A DNA stretch of 64,000 nt from Bettongia penicillata ogilbyi (Eukaryota > Chordata > Mammalia > Diprotodontia > Potoroidae), in assembly GCA_023548195.1 (NCBI GenBank), contig JAJHZJ010000311.1:4487919-4551918 (forward strand), given 5' to 3'. Positions 21,601-30,720 of this stretch are shown piece after piece (the first letter of the stretch is position 1; every line of letters starts with the position of its first letter). A program made the translations under genes and the position numbers. The notes under the pieces are model-generated. The model saw only the letters and a list, made by a program, of their open reading frames with translations, searched no databases and had not been told where the DNA came from.

Positions 21601-24600
21601 GTAAAGTGTCCAGAACAAGGTCAATTCAATTACTTTGCTCAGATACATCACATTAGGAATCATATTTTTTAAAAAGTTGTAGTATACTTAATCATAATAT
21701 TAATAACAATGATATAATAATAGGTAGCATTTATATAGTTCTTTAAGGTTGGTAAAGAACTTTTCATATATTGTCCCATTTTATAACAAAATACAATGTT
21801 ATAATATGATGGCGTATAATAAGAGTATAATAGATAACCTTCCGATAGTATTTCTATAGATTTGCAAAGCACTTTCCCTACAATAATACTTGAGATACAT
21901 AGTTCACATGCCCATTTTATAGGCGAGGAAACAAATTCTGAGAGGTCAGGTGACCATTTCGCTATTAAAGTAGGAGCTGGAACTCTAGGCATTGCCTGAC
22001 TCCAAGGCAGCCCCTAGGGCTAGGAAATTCTCTGGCTGAGGCTGCCCATGAGCACTTACCAAGGGTGTTGCACAGTGCCCAGGACATTGAGGAGAATAGA
22101 AACTATGTCATAGTGATCATTAAAGGAACTTAGGGATGGTTACCATGGAGAAGAGATTTAGCAATCTATTTGCTTTCATTTTTTGAAAGGCTTCCCATGC
22201 ATGAAATGGCTCCATTCCATGACTAGGAAGAGACCTCTGAGACCATTTGGTCCTAGCCTTTCATTTTACAGATAAGGAAACTGAGATCAAGAAGTTTAAG
22301 TGGCTTGCCCAAGATCACAAAAGTAGGGAATTTCAGGGACAGAATTTGAATCCAAGTACTGGAACATCAAAGAAACCTCTGGTCTCTAAAAATCTAGAGG
22401 GTATAACAAAGACTAATGGATAGAAATTAGGGGAATGGAGATTTTGACTTAACATAAAGAATTAAAGACTTGTCATAAAGAATTAAGTTAATTTAATTAA
22501 GAAATATTAAATTAATGATTATCAAATAAGTAATTCAATCTTAAGAACTTATTAATAGTTTGAGTGGTTAAAAATATAGAACTGGCATCTCCACAAAAGT
22601 AGTGACCTCTCTGTCACTGGAAATGGCTGGAGGCTGAATGTTTATATATCAAAGACTTTGTAGAGGGTCAAGAGAACCCTGCATTGGAAGAGAGGGGGAT
22701 AGATGGATAATGGTCTCAATGGAGCCAACATAAGACTGTGAAAAGAGAAACAAATTTGGAATCAGAGAACCTAGGTTCAAAACCTATCTCTGCCACTTGC
22801 TCTGTATATGACCTTGGCAACTTGCAGCCTTTCTGAGTCTCAATTACCTCATCTGTACAATGAGGGGATTGGATTAGATGATTTATAAAATCTCTTTAGA
22901 TCCTAATATTTTGTTATTCCCTATAGCTACACTGTTTCTCCCAGGACCTTCATTTCTAAGCTCAGTACCAGGGAAACTGGTTTACCAATTTGGATCACCC
23001 TGTGGCAGGTGAGAAGACTCGGCCAGGTTGGCTCCATCAGTCAACATCAGCCTGGCAGTGGGGTGGGTGGCTGCCCACTCTACTGGGCTCATTACTCAAT
23101 CCAGGATGAAACTCAGAATTCCCATGAGTGCTGAGTCATTTTGTCTGGGGGAGGCCTCTGCGTGCAAAGTATGGGTCACAGTCTTGAAGAAGGTTGTGCA
23201 AGCAACATGGCTGCAGCTGGAAGATTTTAGAAGCTTTAAGCAATGGACTCCTAAGCTCTCCTGCTTGGTGGGAATGTCTGAGTCAATTTAGCGCCCACCT
23301 GTCCAATCTCTCCACCCTCTGTCAGTAATAATGGGACTCACCAGTTTTCCCTAAACAAGTACTTTCAGAGCTCATGCTTACCCAGGTGAAAGCTCCCAAC
23401 TTGCTTAGAAACCTATATTTTTAGTTTTAACTAAGATCTTTCTCTTTGACATAAGGGAATGAGCAGCCCAGAAGAAATAGTTCTAGACCTTAAGTTCCAC
23501 CACCCTTTTCCTGCTCCTGGGCTTTATAATACTCAAGAATATTGGCCCCTCCATAGTAGGCATCCTGAAGTCTAGCTCATTTCTAACATCTCTGGTAGCT
23601 TGTTTTGTGGTACAAAGAACTGGAAACAAAGCCAATGTTCATCTACCTAAATTGTGGTAACATAAGTGTCATGGAATATTGTTCTGCCTTTCAAGAAATG
23701 ATGAATCTAGAGAAGGATGGGAAGACTTACCTGAACTGATAAAAAATAAAGTAAGTAGAATCCAGTAATAAACATACCTCAAGACTCCAGTGGGGGTTAG
23801 GGATCAATCTGCCTAGGTCTCTGGATCTTTGGGCCCCAATGTTGGACGGGCCCTGTGTCTGTATGGACAGGGGGATTTTATTTCTCTCCTGCAGCTGGGA
23901 GATGCCTCACTGGGCCCCAAGTTCTCCATGTGCAGCCAACCTAAACCAGTTTTGGTTTCCTTTATATACTTCCATGATCCATGAGGAATGATTAAGAGTA
24001 TCCAGTTAACCAGTTATGGGTATCTAGAAGACTGGACCAGTCTATCAGCTCTTCTGGCAAACAGGCCTGGCCTCACCCAGAGCTACAGAATCATGGAAAC
24101 ACCAAACTGAAAAGAACCTCAGAGCCTACCCAGTCTGACCTATCCCTGAGCAGGAGAATTCACCCTAAAGTGATGGTATAGTCTTCAGTTAAAGATATTG
24201 TGCAATAGTAATAATAGCTAGAATCTATGTAGCACCTTAAGTGCTATATTTTTAGATTACTTTTGAAATTTTATCCCATTTTATTCCCACAATAACACTT
24301 GGAGTTGGAAATTATCATCCCCATTTTACAGACAAGGAAACTGAGGCAGAGAGAGGTGGAGTGACTTGCCCAGGGTCACATAGCTAATAAGTATCTGAGG
24401 TTGGATTTGAACTTAGGTCTTTCTCCAGGTCCAGTACCCCATTCCCTGGTGGACTGCCTAACTGCCAATAGGAAACTTGCTACCTCCTAATACAGTCCAT
24501 TTCATTTTTATACAACTCTATTTGCTTGAAAACTTTTCTTTACATCGAGCCCAAATCTGCTGTAACCTGTCATTTCTACCCCTTGCGTTTAGTTTTTCTT

Positions 24601-27600
24601 CTAATCAAGTCAACAAGCATTAATTATGCAATGTACCATGTGCCAAGTATTGTATTAAGCACTGGGGATGAAAAGAAAGATGGAAAGTAGTCCCAGATCT
24701 CAAGATCACAATGTGATAGGGGAAGACAAAATGCAAACAACTACATACACACAATATACATGAAGGATATAAACTGGAGATCATCTACTAGAGGTGGAGA
24801 ACTTGTGACCTTGAGGCCACATGTGGCCCTCTAGATCCTCAAGTGTGGCCCTTTGACCAAGTCCAAGTTTTATAGAACAAATCCGTTTATTAAGGAATTT
24901 GTTCTGTGTAGTTCCCCACCCCGGAAAGGTCACTGCTGCCAGTCCCTTCAGTTGATCTTCCCACGGCCTGTTCTTTACTTACTATCTCTTCACAATCCTC
25001 ATCAGCCTGCGCCGAAAGGGGCACTTTCAAAACTTGCTTTAATTTCCTCACTTGGCTCCAGTACTTTGGGACTTCTATGCCATGGCCCAAGGATATTCAT
25101 CATTGGGAAAGCCAATCACCTGCCAAAATGGTAGCAACCTTGGTACTCTACCTCATTACCATCTTCTGTCCCTCTGGAACTCAGAGCCACAAACATCAAA
25201 ACTTCCATTTAAGGAGGTAGCCTTCACTTCCCACCTAGCCTCACTACTTTGGGATTTCTCTGACTTTCGCAGGCACCTTCCCCTTCTCAGCTTTTTTTTT
25301 TTTTTTTTTTTTTTAATTATCTTCCCCTATTAGCGGATAGTGCAGTGGATAAAGTGCAGGTGCTGAAGTCAGGTAGACTCCTCTTTGCGAGTTCAAATTG
25401 CCTCAGCTGCGCAACCCTGTATAACCCTGTTTGCTTCAATTCCTACAGTTTATAAAAGGAGCTGGAGAAGAAAATAGCAAACTGCTCCAATATCTTTGCC
25501 AAGAAAACCCCAGATGGACTCACGGAAGAGTCAGATAGGATTGAAAGCAACGCAGCAAATGAGGTTGTAATCTCCTAGGGGGCAGGGACTGGTTTTCTTC
25601 CTGTTTTTATCCCTAGTGCTTAGCACAGCACCTGGCACATAGTAGGTACTTAATGAATGTCTATTGACTATTGTGTCGCCTAGAATCGAACACTATTTCG
25701 GATACAATGATCAGCTCACCTGTAGGCAGGTCTGACCCTCCACCAGAGGCAACAGTGATTGAGGAGGGGAAGGGAGACTTGCCTCTGAAATTAGCTGGTC
25801 CCTTGACTCTCCCCAGTCCCAGCCCTTCCCTGGCATTTGCTCAGACTGAAATGGGAGGAGCCTGAGGGCTCTTAGCAGACAAGCTCAGAATTCCTGTGGG
25901 CTGAGCCCTGCCTAGGGATCCCTGTGCCCAGGGCAAGACTGCATTCCTTTCCACCCCCACTGCCTTTGGCCCCCTCAGCTCCAGTTTTTTGATCCCTTCC
26001 CTCTCTGGGCTTCTGGGCTAAGAGGCCCCAAGAAAGCAACAAAAACCTCTTTGGAACAAATTTTTAAAAGCTCCGAGGCCACAAGTTTAGCCTCTAGCCT
26101 CGGCCGCCTACGTCCACCATCAGCCTGGATCCCAGAAGCTGTCCCTGTAAGGACAAAGAGAATGATGGCACATAGGGACGAAGGGTTCTGGGAAATGATG
26201 ATTTAAAAGAAATAACCCTTCTACTTGGAAGTGCTTTGTACTCAGTAAACTGCCTTCGCAGCAACTTTGTGCTGTGCGCCGGATAAGCATTATTCTTGTT
26301 TTCATTTTACAGATGAGGGTAATGCCATTCATAAGAAATAATATTTAAAAAATAACATATTATTACTACGCTGGCAGTTGTACAGCCCTTTAGGATGTGC
26401 AAAGCACTTGATGTATAGTTCATTTCATGGGGCAGAGAAATTAAGTGCTGGAGTCCCTCAGCCAGCTTGTGACGGTTTCTCTGCTTCTTGCTTCCCCTGT
26501 TAGATCTCACAGAGCACTTGGATTTGCAGCTCTAATCATGAGAGCAGAGATTCAGAGCTGGAAAGGACCTTAGAGGTCATCTAGTCCAATTCCTCCCCTG
26601 CCTCCCCCTTTAAAATTTTGGGGTTTTTTTACAGTTGAGGAAACTGAGATTGTGAAAGATTTAATGACTTGGTCATCATCAAATAGCTAACAAACATTCA
26701 GTGCTATGTGCCAGGCACTTGTGCTTAGTGCTGGGGATACAAAGAAAGGGAAAGACAGACTGTCCCTGCTTTCAAGGGGCAGAGGAGACAAGCATCTATG
26801 TTCAAAGAACATCTACGAAGGACAAAATTGGGGCTAATCAAAAGAGAGAAGGTACTCACAACGAAGGGGATGAGGAAAGATTTGTGCTGAAGGAAGGAAT
26901 TTAGCTGGAACTTGAAGGAAGCCAGATGGCAGAGATGAAGGGCACGGGACACGCACAGCCAGGAAGAAGGCTCTGCTAAGTGACTGAGGCAGAGTTCTAT
27001 ACCTCCAGATCCAGGTGGGCCTCTTTCCATCCTGCCATTGCTACAATTGTCAGGTAGTGTTTTGTGTCATGGTCAGCCAGCTATGTTAGTTTCTAAACCT
27101 CCTACCAAACTGTGAGCTCTGTGAAGGCAGCAGTCACATCTTACCTAAATTTTCCATCTCTAACCGCCCCCTCCCCAAGTGTTCTGCACACAGCAGGCAT
27201 TTAATAAATGTTTATTGAATCTATTCAATGAGGCTCCAAACAGGAGAGAGGGAAACAAAAGAGGCCTAATTTCTTCATTCTCAGCTACTGAGTAAGATTG
27301 TCTCCCATTGTCCATGCTTGGTTTGAGCAAAGAGAAGAGTCAAGGAAAGTAAGGGAGCATTAAAAAACAAGAAAGACCAGCCTAGGCCTTAACAGAGTAT
27401 AATGGAGCTGTGACCACAAGGTTCAGTTTGGGGTCATCTTTCTACCTCCCTCAGAGTGCTCAAACATGGGAACTGGTACCTCAGTAGAAAAAAAACCACT
27501 GGTCCCAGCTGTGTGTTGCGGGAGAGGTCTGCTCACCTTAGACTACAGCACCCTGGGGAAACCAATCCAGAGAAGGGAGTGGAGAGAACCACAGAATAAA

Positions 27601-30468
27601 CCTTAGTGCCTTTCACATTTCCTCACTTCCCCCTCTCTTTCTGGAGATTTTTTCCCCCTTTGAAGAAAAATGAGTAGCTGGAAAAGAAGGGAGATGGGAG
27701 GCCTGGGTCCTAGTCCTGGCTAGCTTCCCAGGATATTGCTAGGGCTTGGAAAGATCTAGAGCCCCTCAGCCCTGCCCTCAGGGTTGAGTGGAGGGAGATG
27801 CTGGGAAATTTTTTTTAAAAAAAGGAGGGAGATATTCAGAAAGGCTTCAAGACAGGACAACTCCAACGCAGCCCTTGAGTCTGGCATTTGGAGAATTTGT
27901 CTGTCCTGACCTGATGATGTAGCTATACCTCCAGACCTCCTTTACTACTTTGTCCCCAGATGGTCTGTTGAGCTGGAGTCCAACTACAGAGTGGACTTTG
28001 CTTTCAATGCTAGTACAGTACCACTTTCCACAACCCAACTTCCTATCTCTATTTCCCAGGAGTTTTTCATCTGGGGTCTACAAACCTTTTAGATGGACTT
28101 TAAGGGGTCCCTGAACTTGGATGGGGAAAAAAAAAATCACATCTCTATTTTCTTTAACCTCTACATGAAATTTAAAATTTCTTCAATTATTTAAAAATAT
28201 TAGTCTGAAGAGTTCATAATCTTCACTAGACCGCCCAAGGGGTACCTGACACTCATACAGAAGGTTTAGGACCCCTCTTGTAGATTCTGAGAAATGGAGT
28301 AGAATTATCTTGCGGGGGGGGGGGGTTAGTTTCACTGTGTGGCTTAGGTAGTCTCTGGTTTTCCCCCTCTGTGGGGCTCTGTGGAGCACTCCTCAGCCAA
28401 CTGCTTGTCTCCCAGGAGATTCATGCTGGGTGTTGAGAAATACAACGCAGGGGAAACCCTTGACTTCTCAGAAACCAGGGGACAGACCAAGTCCAGAGGT
28501 TGGTAAGTGTGATGTTATCCAACTGGGTCGGGGCTCCTGTGGTCAGCCTGTCTTTGTGAGCAGAGACTGAATTTAAGTAACCTAAACAGGGTGGGAGCAG
28601 GGAACTGAATGCCAAGGTAATGGGGATGATTCAGTGTGAATTTGGCTATCATGCCCATCTCCCATCTGGGCTTTAATTATACTGAGACTTCTGAACCGTC
28701 CGTCACCTTGGGAAGCCAGGGAAGGGTCCAGTGGACTGAACCCTTAGACTAGTAGTAGTTAGCCTGTCCTATCTTTTTTATATTTCTATGTCCTCTCTTT
28801 ACCTTCCCACCCACAACTCAAATTTCTTGCCTTGGAAGGTCAGGTGCAAATGCTAGAACCCTGGAGGATGGTGAGGAAGCATGAATAGTCTGAAGGTGGT
28901 AAGGGGGACAAATTTCGGGACAGCCCTAATTCTACACACCCACTCCCACCTTGGGAGAAATCCTTCTTCAGGGAGAATGTCCCTGACAGGAAGAGAAAAG
29001 GAGATAAGACCAAGAGCTGATTTTTAAGAGAGGTTCACCCTTCTTCCTCTCACTCTTTTACCCTTCTCCCCTCTTGGAGAGTCTTGTGGTCCAATTCTGA
29101 GTTGCTGTGCTTCCTATAGCCAGGTATTAAAGCTTTTTCCTAGCAGGGAACCCTGATTTCTGGATCTAAGCCACTTGAACACCCTAGGGAGGGGGAGACT
29201 TTGGGAGGGAGTAGAGGGAGTGAAAAGTGATGACAGGGCGCCTTCTCCCTAGGCAGGCAAACACCTCTAAAAATGCAGGAATTCATGTCTCAAATCTCAC
29301 TTTCACGGGGTTTCCACTCTTCCGGCTCATTCTGATGCTTCCTTACCGGACAGTCAGTATATATTCTTTGAAGGTAAGGACTGAGTCATCTCAACTTTGT
29401 GTTGTCCCCAGCTGCTAACACAGAGCTCTGTGCACAGAATAAGCTTAATAAATGTTTATTGAATTGCATACCCATTTCTTCCCTTCGGTAAAGAATCAGA
29501 ACTATAGTACTTATTCCAAGTGTTAGTTCTGCCTTCTGACATTAACTGAGAACACCTCAAGGGTAGCCCCACACAGCTTTATAGAGGAGGTGTTCAGTAT
29601 AACAGTGGGCAACTGAATCTAAATGCTAAAGGCTAAACGATGTTAGAAAATGTTTCCCCACCTATTCCTTATTCTAGCCCTAGAGCAGGGGTTCTTAACC
29701 TTTTGTGTTAAGTGACCCCCTCAGGCAATCTGATGAAGACCTACTGACCACTTATCAGAGTTATCTTTTTAAATAATTGAAGGAAATACTAAATTTTAGT
29801 TAGAGATTAGCAAAAACAAAGATGTAATTTTTTTTCCCCATCCAAGTTCTTAGACTCTGAAATTTAGTCTATGCATCCCAGGTTTAAGAAGCCCTTCCTG
29901 AGAAATAAAGAAAGGGAGTGACTATTTTCTCCTTTTCGTGGGTGGGGAAACTGAGGACAGATTTTAGGTCACAAATACATTAGAGATGGAAGGGACCTTG
30001 GAACACTTCCTGTACCCCCTCATTTTATAGGATTTGTGCCCAGATCTTCTGACTCTACTTTCAGTGTTCTTTCCACTATGGATCCAAGATTTGAACCTCT
30101 TTGTCCCATTTGAGGGCTTTCCAAGTTTATTTCAGTTAACCACGGATGGCTCTCTCCAGCGGACTAGTAAGACTGGAGAGCAGGCAGGAGTAGCAGCTAG
30201 TCCATAAGCTATAAACTCTCCTCCTCCTTCTCCCTTCTTCCCTTCCCTCTTCCTTCCCTGCCACTGGAAATGAAGATTGGGTTTCTTGGACCATTCTTCT
30301 CCTTCCATTGGATCCTCCTCTGAACTTTGTCTTCCCCCAACCCCTTCCCCAAGAAACAATTTTAAAATAGAAAGAAGAGTCCATCGATTCTGCCCTCTCC
30401 AGTCTACTCACCTGATCCCCCATGTTTATGCTCATGGCCTCCATGTCCAGGGTGAATTGATAGTTCAT
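14561..30468 (-). CDS. CXCR5: CXCR5, CXCL13 chemokine receptor (class A GPCR); gene level
   Basis: Two coding exons (30,468-30,412 and 15,640-14,561) join in phase 0 into a 378-residue seven-transmembrane receptor; human CXCR5 has 372. CXCR5 on mature B cells and follicular helper T cells couples to Gi and steers cells to CXCL13 in follicles. Visible features are N-glycosylation sequons NYS at residues 27 and 30, an extracellular Cys in YLCPE, TM1 from about 58, the conserved disulfide pair Cys129 and Cys208, DRYLAIVHAV at 153, CWSP in TM6, NPVLY at 324-328, and a Ser-rich tail ending SESENASSITTF. The best match is CXCR5 rather than CCR7 or CXCR3, because TM3 to the DRY box (FYCSSLLLACIAVDRY), the tail, the small first exon and the BCL9L neighbour all agree. 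Confidence 0.97.
15865..15995 (+). repeat. tRNA-like SINE/MIR fragment
   Basis: Contains 'GAGGACTGCCGTTCGAGTCC' (B-box-like GTTCGAGTCC) and 'TGGGATCGCTGCAAGTAACT'. The B-box-like decamer is well preserved, but no tRNA fold is present around it. Confidence 0.6.
16095..16245 (-). repeat. L2 3' end
   Basis: Antisense L2 features: 'GGGTGCCAGGGATACAGATG', then 'CCCCTCAAGTTGCCTATAGT' and the A-rich 'AAGCAAATAAACGC'. Confidence 0.6.
17105..17240 (+). repeat. L2 3' end
   Basis: 'GGTCCATGAGGACAGGCATTG', 'TCTCCCAAATTTAGCAGAG' and 'TTAGCACTTAATAAGGACTT' follow the sense L2 tail in order (quoted pieces shortened). Confidence 0.7.
17500..17685 (+). repeat. MIR-type SINE
   Basis: Sense MIR core: 'CAAGTTACTTGACCTCCCTG', 'CTCATCTGTAAAATGGGGCG'. 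Confidence 0.75.
18739..19110 (-). repeat. L2 3' end interrupted by an RTE-like tail
   Basis: Minus-strand L2 pieces at 18,739-18,800 and 18,990-19,110 flank about 90 bases (18,855-18,950) that resemble the reverse complement of the RTE 3' end at 52,320-52,400 (TTGTTGTCCTTCATTATC, GTGGCTGATCAG). This looks like an insertion of an RTE-tailed element into L2. Confidence 0.55.
19115..19240 (+). repeat. AT/TATG microsatellite
   Basis: Degenerate (AT), (ATAC) and (CACA) repeats over about 125 bases, within the L2 copy. Confidence 0.75.
19245..19700 (-). repeat. L2-clade LINE, antisense body
   Basis: Contains the recurring antisense L2 landmarks 'GAGGCATTCCAGGCATGGGG', 'CAAACAGGTGAGTTTATATT' and 'CATTGGAGTTTATTTAGAG'. 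It lies in the same orientation as the L2 tail at 18,990. Confidence 0.75.
19990..20280 (-). repeat. Possible diverged L2 piece
   Basis: 'GAGAGCTTCATGGAGGAGGC' and 'GAATGGTGAGGGCACAAGG' resemble antisense L2 landmarks, but the match is weak. Confidence 0.3.
20280..20480 (+). repeat. MIR-type SINE
   Basis: 'GGATCTGGTTCAATTCCCAC', 'TGTGTGACATTGAGC' and 'GGGCCTGAGTTTCTTTATCT' follow the sense MIR order. Confidence 0.7.
20530..20690 (+). repeat. (CA/TA)n microsatellite
   Basis: Compound repeat of ACAC, ATAC, TATG and ATGT units over about 150 bases, with point changes throughout. Confidence 0.8.
21005..21125 (+). repeat. L2 3' end
   Basis: 'GGAGTTCCTTGAGCGCAGCT', 'TCAGGGCTTAGCGGAG', 'GTTTAATAAATGTTTATTGA'. 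Confidence 0.75.
21130..21645 (+). repeat. L3/CR1-clade LINE fossil
   Basis: The order of landmarks follows the 3' part of a CR1/L3 ORF2: 'GTGACTTGGATAAAGG', 'GTCAAATTTGCAGAG', 'CCTTCACTTAGGTTAATCAA', 'AATGTGAATCAACAATGGGA', 'AAAGTGTCCAGAACAAGG'. It is heavily decayed with no intact frame, and is a different lineage from the L2 copies around it. Confidence 0.6.
21700..22015 (-). repeat. MIR-type SINE with AT-rich expansion
   Basis: Starts 'GTAGCATTTATATAGTTCTT', contains 'CATTTTATAGGCGAGGAAAC' and ends near 'CTGACTCCAAGGCAGCCCC'. The middle holds extra ATAATA sequence. Confidence 0.65.
22215..22370 (-). repeat. MIR-type SINE
   Basis: 'CATTTTACAGATAAGGAAAC', 'TGGCTTGCCCAAGATCACAA', 'AGAATTTGAATCCAAG'. 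Confidence 0.75.
22455..22560. repeat. AT-rich low-complexity sequence
   Basis: TTAA-rich sequence of about 100 bases, with repeated AATTAA words. Confidence 0.7.
22745..22925 (+). repeat. MIR-type SINE
   Basis: 'CTAGGTTCAAAACCTATCTC', 'TGACCTTGGCAACTTGC', 'CCTCATCTGTACAATGAGG', in sense order. Confidence 0.75.
23595..23790 (+). repeat. L1 ORF2 3' fragment
   Basis: 'ACAAAGAACTGGAAAC', 'GTCATGGAATATTGTTCTG', 'GGGAAGACTTACCTGAACTG' match, in order, landmarks of the L1 3' ends at 33.4 and 57.8 kb. Confidence 0.6.
24085..24465 (-). repeat. MIR-type SINE copies
   Basis: A degraded piece lies at about 24,085-24,160. A well preserved copy at 24,205-24,465 carries 'CCCCATTTTACAGACAAGG', 'GTGACTTGCCCAGGGTCAC' and 'GATTTGAACTTAGGTCT'. 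Confidence 0.75.
24605..24785 (-). repeat. L2 3' end
   Basis: 'AAGTCAACAAGCATTAATTA', 'CATGTGCCAAGTATTGTA', 'AAGCACTGGGGATGAAAAG', in antisense order. Confidence 0.75.
24786..24920 (+). repeat. hAT-like palindromic MITE
   Basis: The left arm reads 'AGAGGTGGAGAACTTGTGACC', here shortened, then 'GAGGCCACATGTGGCCCTCT'. The centre is 'AACAAATCCGTTTATTAAGG', followed directly by a GTTCCCCACCCC-type right end. The arms are partly self-complementary. Related arms occur at 31,895 and 49,090. The family assignment is inferred. Confidence 0.5.
25293..25314 (+). repeat. Poly(T) run
   Basis: About 22 consecutive T. Confidence 0.9.
25322..25560 (+). repeat. tRNA-like marsupial SINE
   Basis: Sense copy: 'GATAGTGCAGTGGATAAAGT', 'GAAGTCAGGTAGACTCC', 'GCTGGAGAAGAAAATAGC', 'CCAATATCTTTGCCAAG', ending 'AGATAGGATTGAAAGC'. 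Confidence 0.8.
25562..25675 (+). repeat. L2 3' end
   Basis: 'GGGGGCAGGGACTGGTTTTC', 'GCTTAGCACAGCACCTGGC', 'AGTAGGTACTTAATGAATG': a well preserved L2 tail. Confidence 0.85.
26175..26510 (-). repeat. Two MIR-type fragments
   Basis: The first carries 'CATTTTACAGATGAGGGTA' (26,304-26,322). The second carries 'AAAGCACTTGATGTATAG' and 'CATGGGGCAGAGAAATTAAG'. Confidence 0.55.
26540..26700 (-). repeat. MIR-type SINE
   Basis: 'GAGCTGGAAAGGACCTTAGA', 'GTCATCTAGTCCAATTCC', 'AGTTGAGGAAACTGAGATTG'. Confidence 0.7.
26700..26995 (-). repeat. L2-clade LINE 3' part
   Basis: 'GTGCCAGGCACTTGTGC', 'GCTGGGGATACAAAGAAAGG', 'GGAACTTGAAGGAAGCCAG' and 'GCACGGGACACGCACAG' follow antisense L2. Confidence 0.8.
27105..27225 (+). 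repeat. L2 3' end
   Basis: 'ACTGTGAGCTCTGTGAAGGC', 'GTTCTGCACACAGCAGGC', 'TTTAATAAATGTTTATTGAA'. Confidence 0.8.
28055..28290 (-). repeat. hAT-like DNA transposon fossil
   Basis: The pattern 'GGGGTCTACAAACCTTTTAG...GGGGTCCCTGAAC...GACCGCCCAAGGGGTACCTGA...AGGTTTAGGACCCCTC' resembles MER-type hAT elements with inverted GGGGTC-like ends. Low copy and diverged. Confidence 0.4.
28314..28325 (+). repeat. Poly(G) run
   Basis: Twelve consecutive G, with a single C separating an earlier G. Confidence 0.9.
29365..29465 (+). repeat. L2 3' end
   Basis: 'TGAAGGTAAGGACTGAGTC', 'GTCCCCAGCTGCTAACACAG', 'TTAATAAATGTTTATTGAAT'. Confidence 0.8.
29684..29900 (+). repeat. hAT-like DNA transposon fossil
   Basis: The left end 'GAGCAGGGGTTCTTAACCTT' and the right end 'CCAGGTTTAAGAAGCCC' are near-inverted repeats, typical of MER-type hAT elements. 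Confidence 0.6.
29930..30090 (-). repeat. MIR-type SINE
   Basis: 'GTGGGGAAACTGAGGACAGA', 'AGAGATGGAAGGGACCTTGG', 'GTGCCCAGATCTTCTGACTC'. Confidence 0.65.
30412..30468 (-). CDS. CXCR5: CXCR5 exon 1 (residues 1-19)
   Basis: On the minus strand ATG at 30,468-30,466 opens a 57-base coding segment reading MNYQFTLDMEAMSINMGDQ, followed by donor GTGAGT. Human exon 1 encodes MNYPLTLEMDLENLEDL with the same phase-0 junction. Identity is concentrated in MNY..TL.M and the rest is diverged, as is usual for chemokine-receptor N-termini. Three further Met codons lie within the exon. Confidence 0.9.
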
Positions 30469-30720
30469 AGCAGCATGAATGTGAACCTGCTGCATCCCCA
30501 CTGTGGGATACTGGGTGGCTTTCCTCTGGCTAGGTGACTCTAGAAAGGAGGTGGCAATGAGCTGCAAATTTAAACAAATCAGCAAGCGGGTCACGGTCCC
30601 TGGAGCTGAAAAGTACTCTGCCTGTACAACTCATCACTTTTTTTTTTTCCGATGGGTCTCGTGTATTTGTGTGTGTGTATGTGTATATGTGTGTTTTTAA
30701 TTAAAAGGGAAAATCCCTAC
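30469..30720 (-). promoter_or_regulatory. Candidate CXCR5 5' UTR and promoter
   Basis: Directly upstream of the CXCR5 ATG on the minus strand. It has no TATA box at a sensible distance. ATTTGCAG at 30,569-30,562 matches the octamer ATTTGCAT in 7 of 8 bases. GGGATTTTCCC at 30,717-30,707 fits the kB consensus GGGRNNYYCC. The human CXCR5 (BLR1) promoter is described in the literature I know as TATA-less and driven by Oct-2/Bob1 and NF-kB. The spacing here (about 140 bases) is plausible, but the transcription start is unknown. The octamer-like site could instead be a cryptic splice acceptor (TTTGCAG). Confidence 0.45.
30637..30700 (+). repeat. T-run and (GT)n microsatellite between promoter sites
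   Basis: T-run at about 30,638-30,649, then interrupted GT/AT units at 30,661-30,694, between the two candidate CXCR5 promoter sites. Confidence 0.85.

Larger units (their letters stand above)
15641..30411 (-). other. CXCR5: CXCR5 intron 1 (14.8 kb)
   Basis: A single phase-0 intron. It holds many MIR, L2, L3/CR1, L1 and hAT fossils, listed separately. Stretches without recognised repeats are 16,250-17,100, 17,690-18,730, 22,930-23,590, 25,680-26,170, 27,230-28,050 and 28,330-29,360. No ORF in it looks like a gene. Confidence 0.85.

Noticed and set aside
30136..30594. 152-codon ORF as a separate gene
   Set aside because: Only 19 codons are used, as CXCR5 exon 1. The sequence past the GTGAGT donor is intron.
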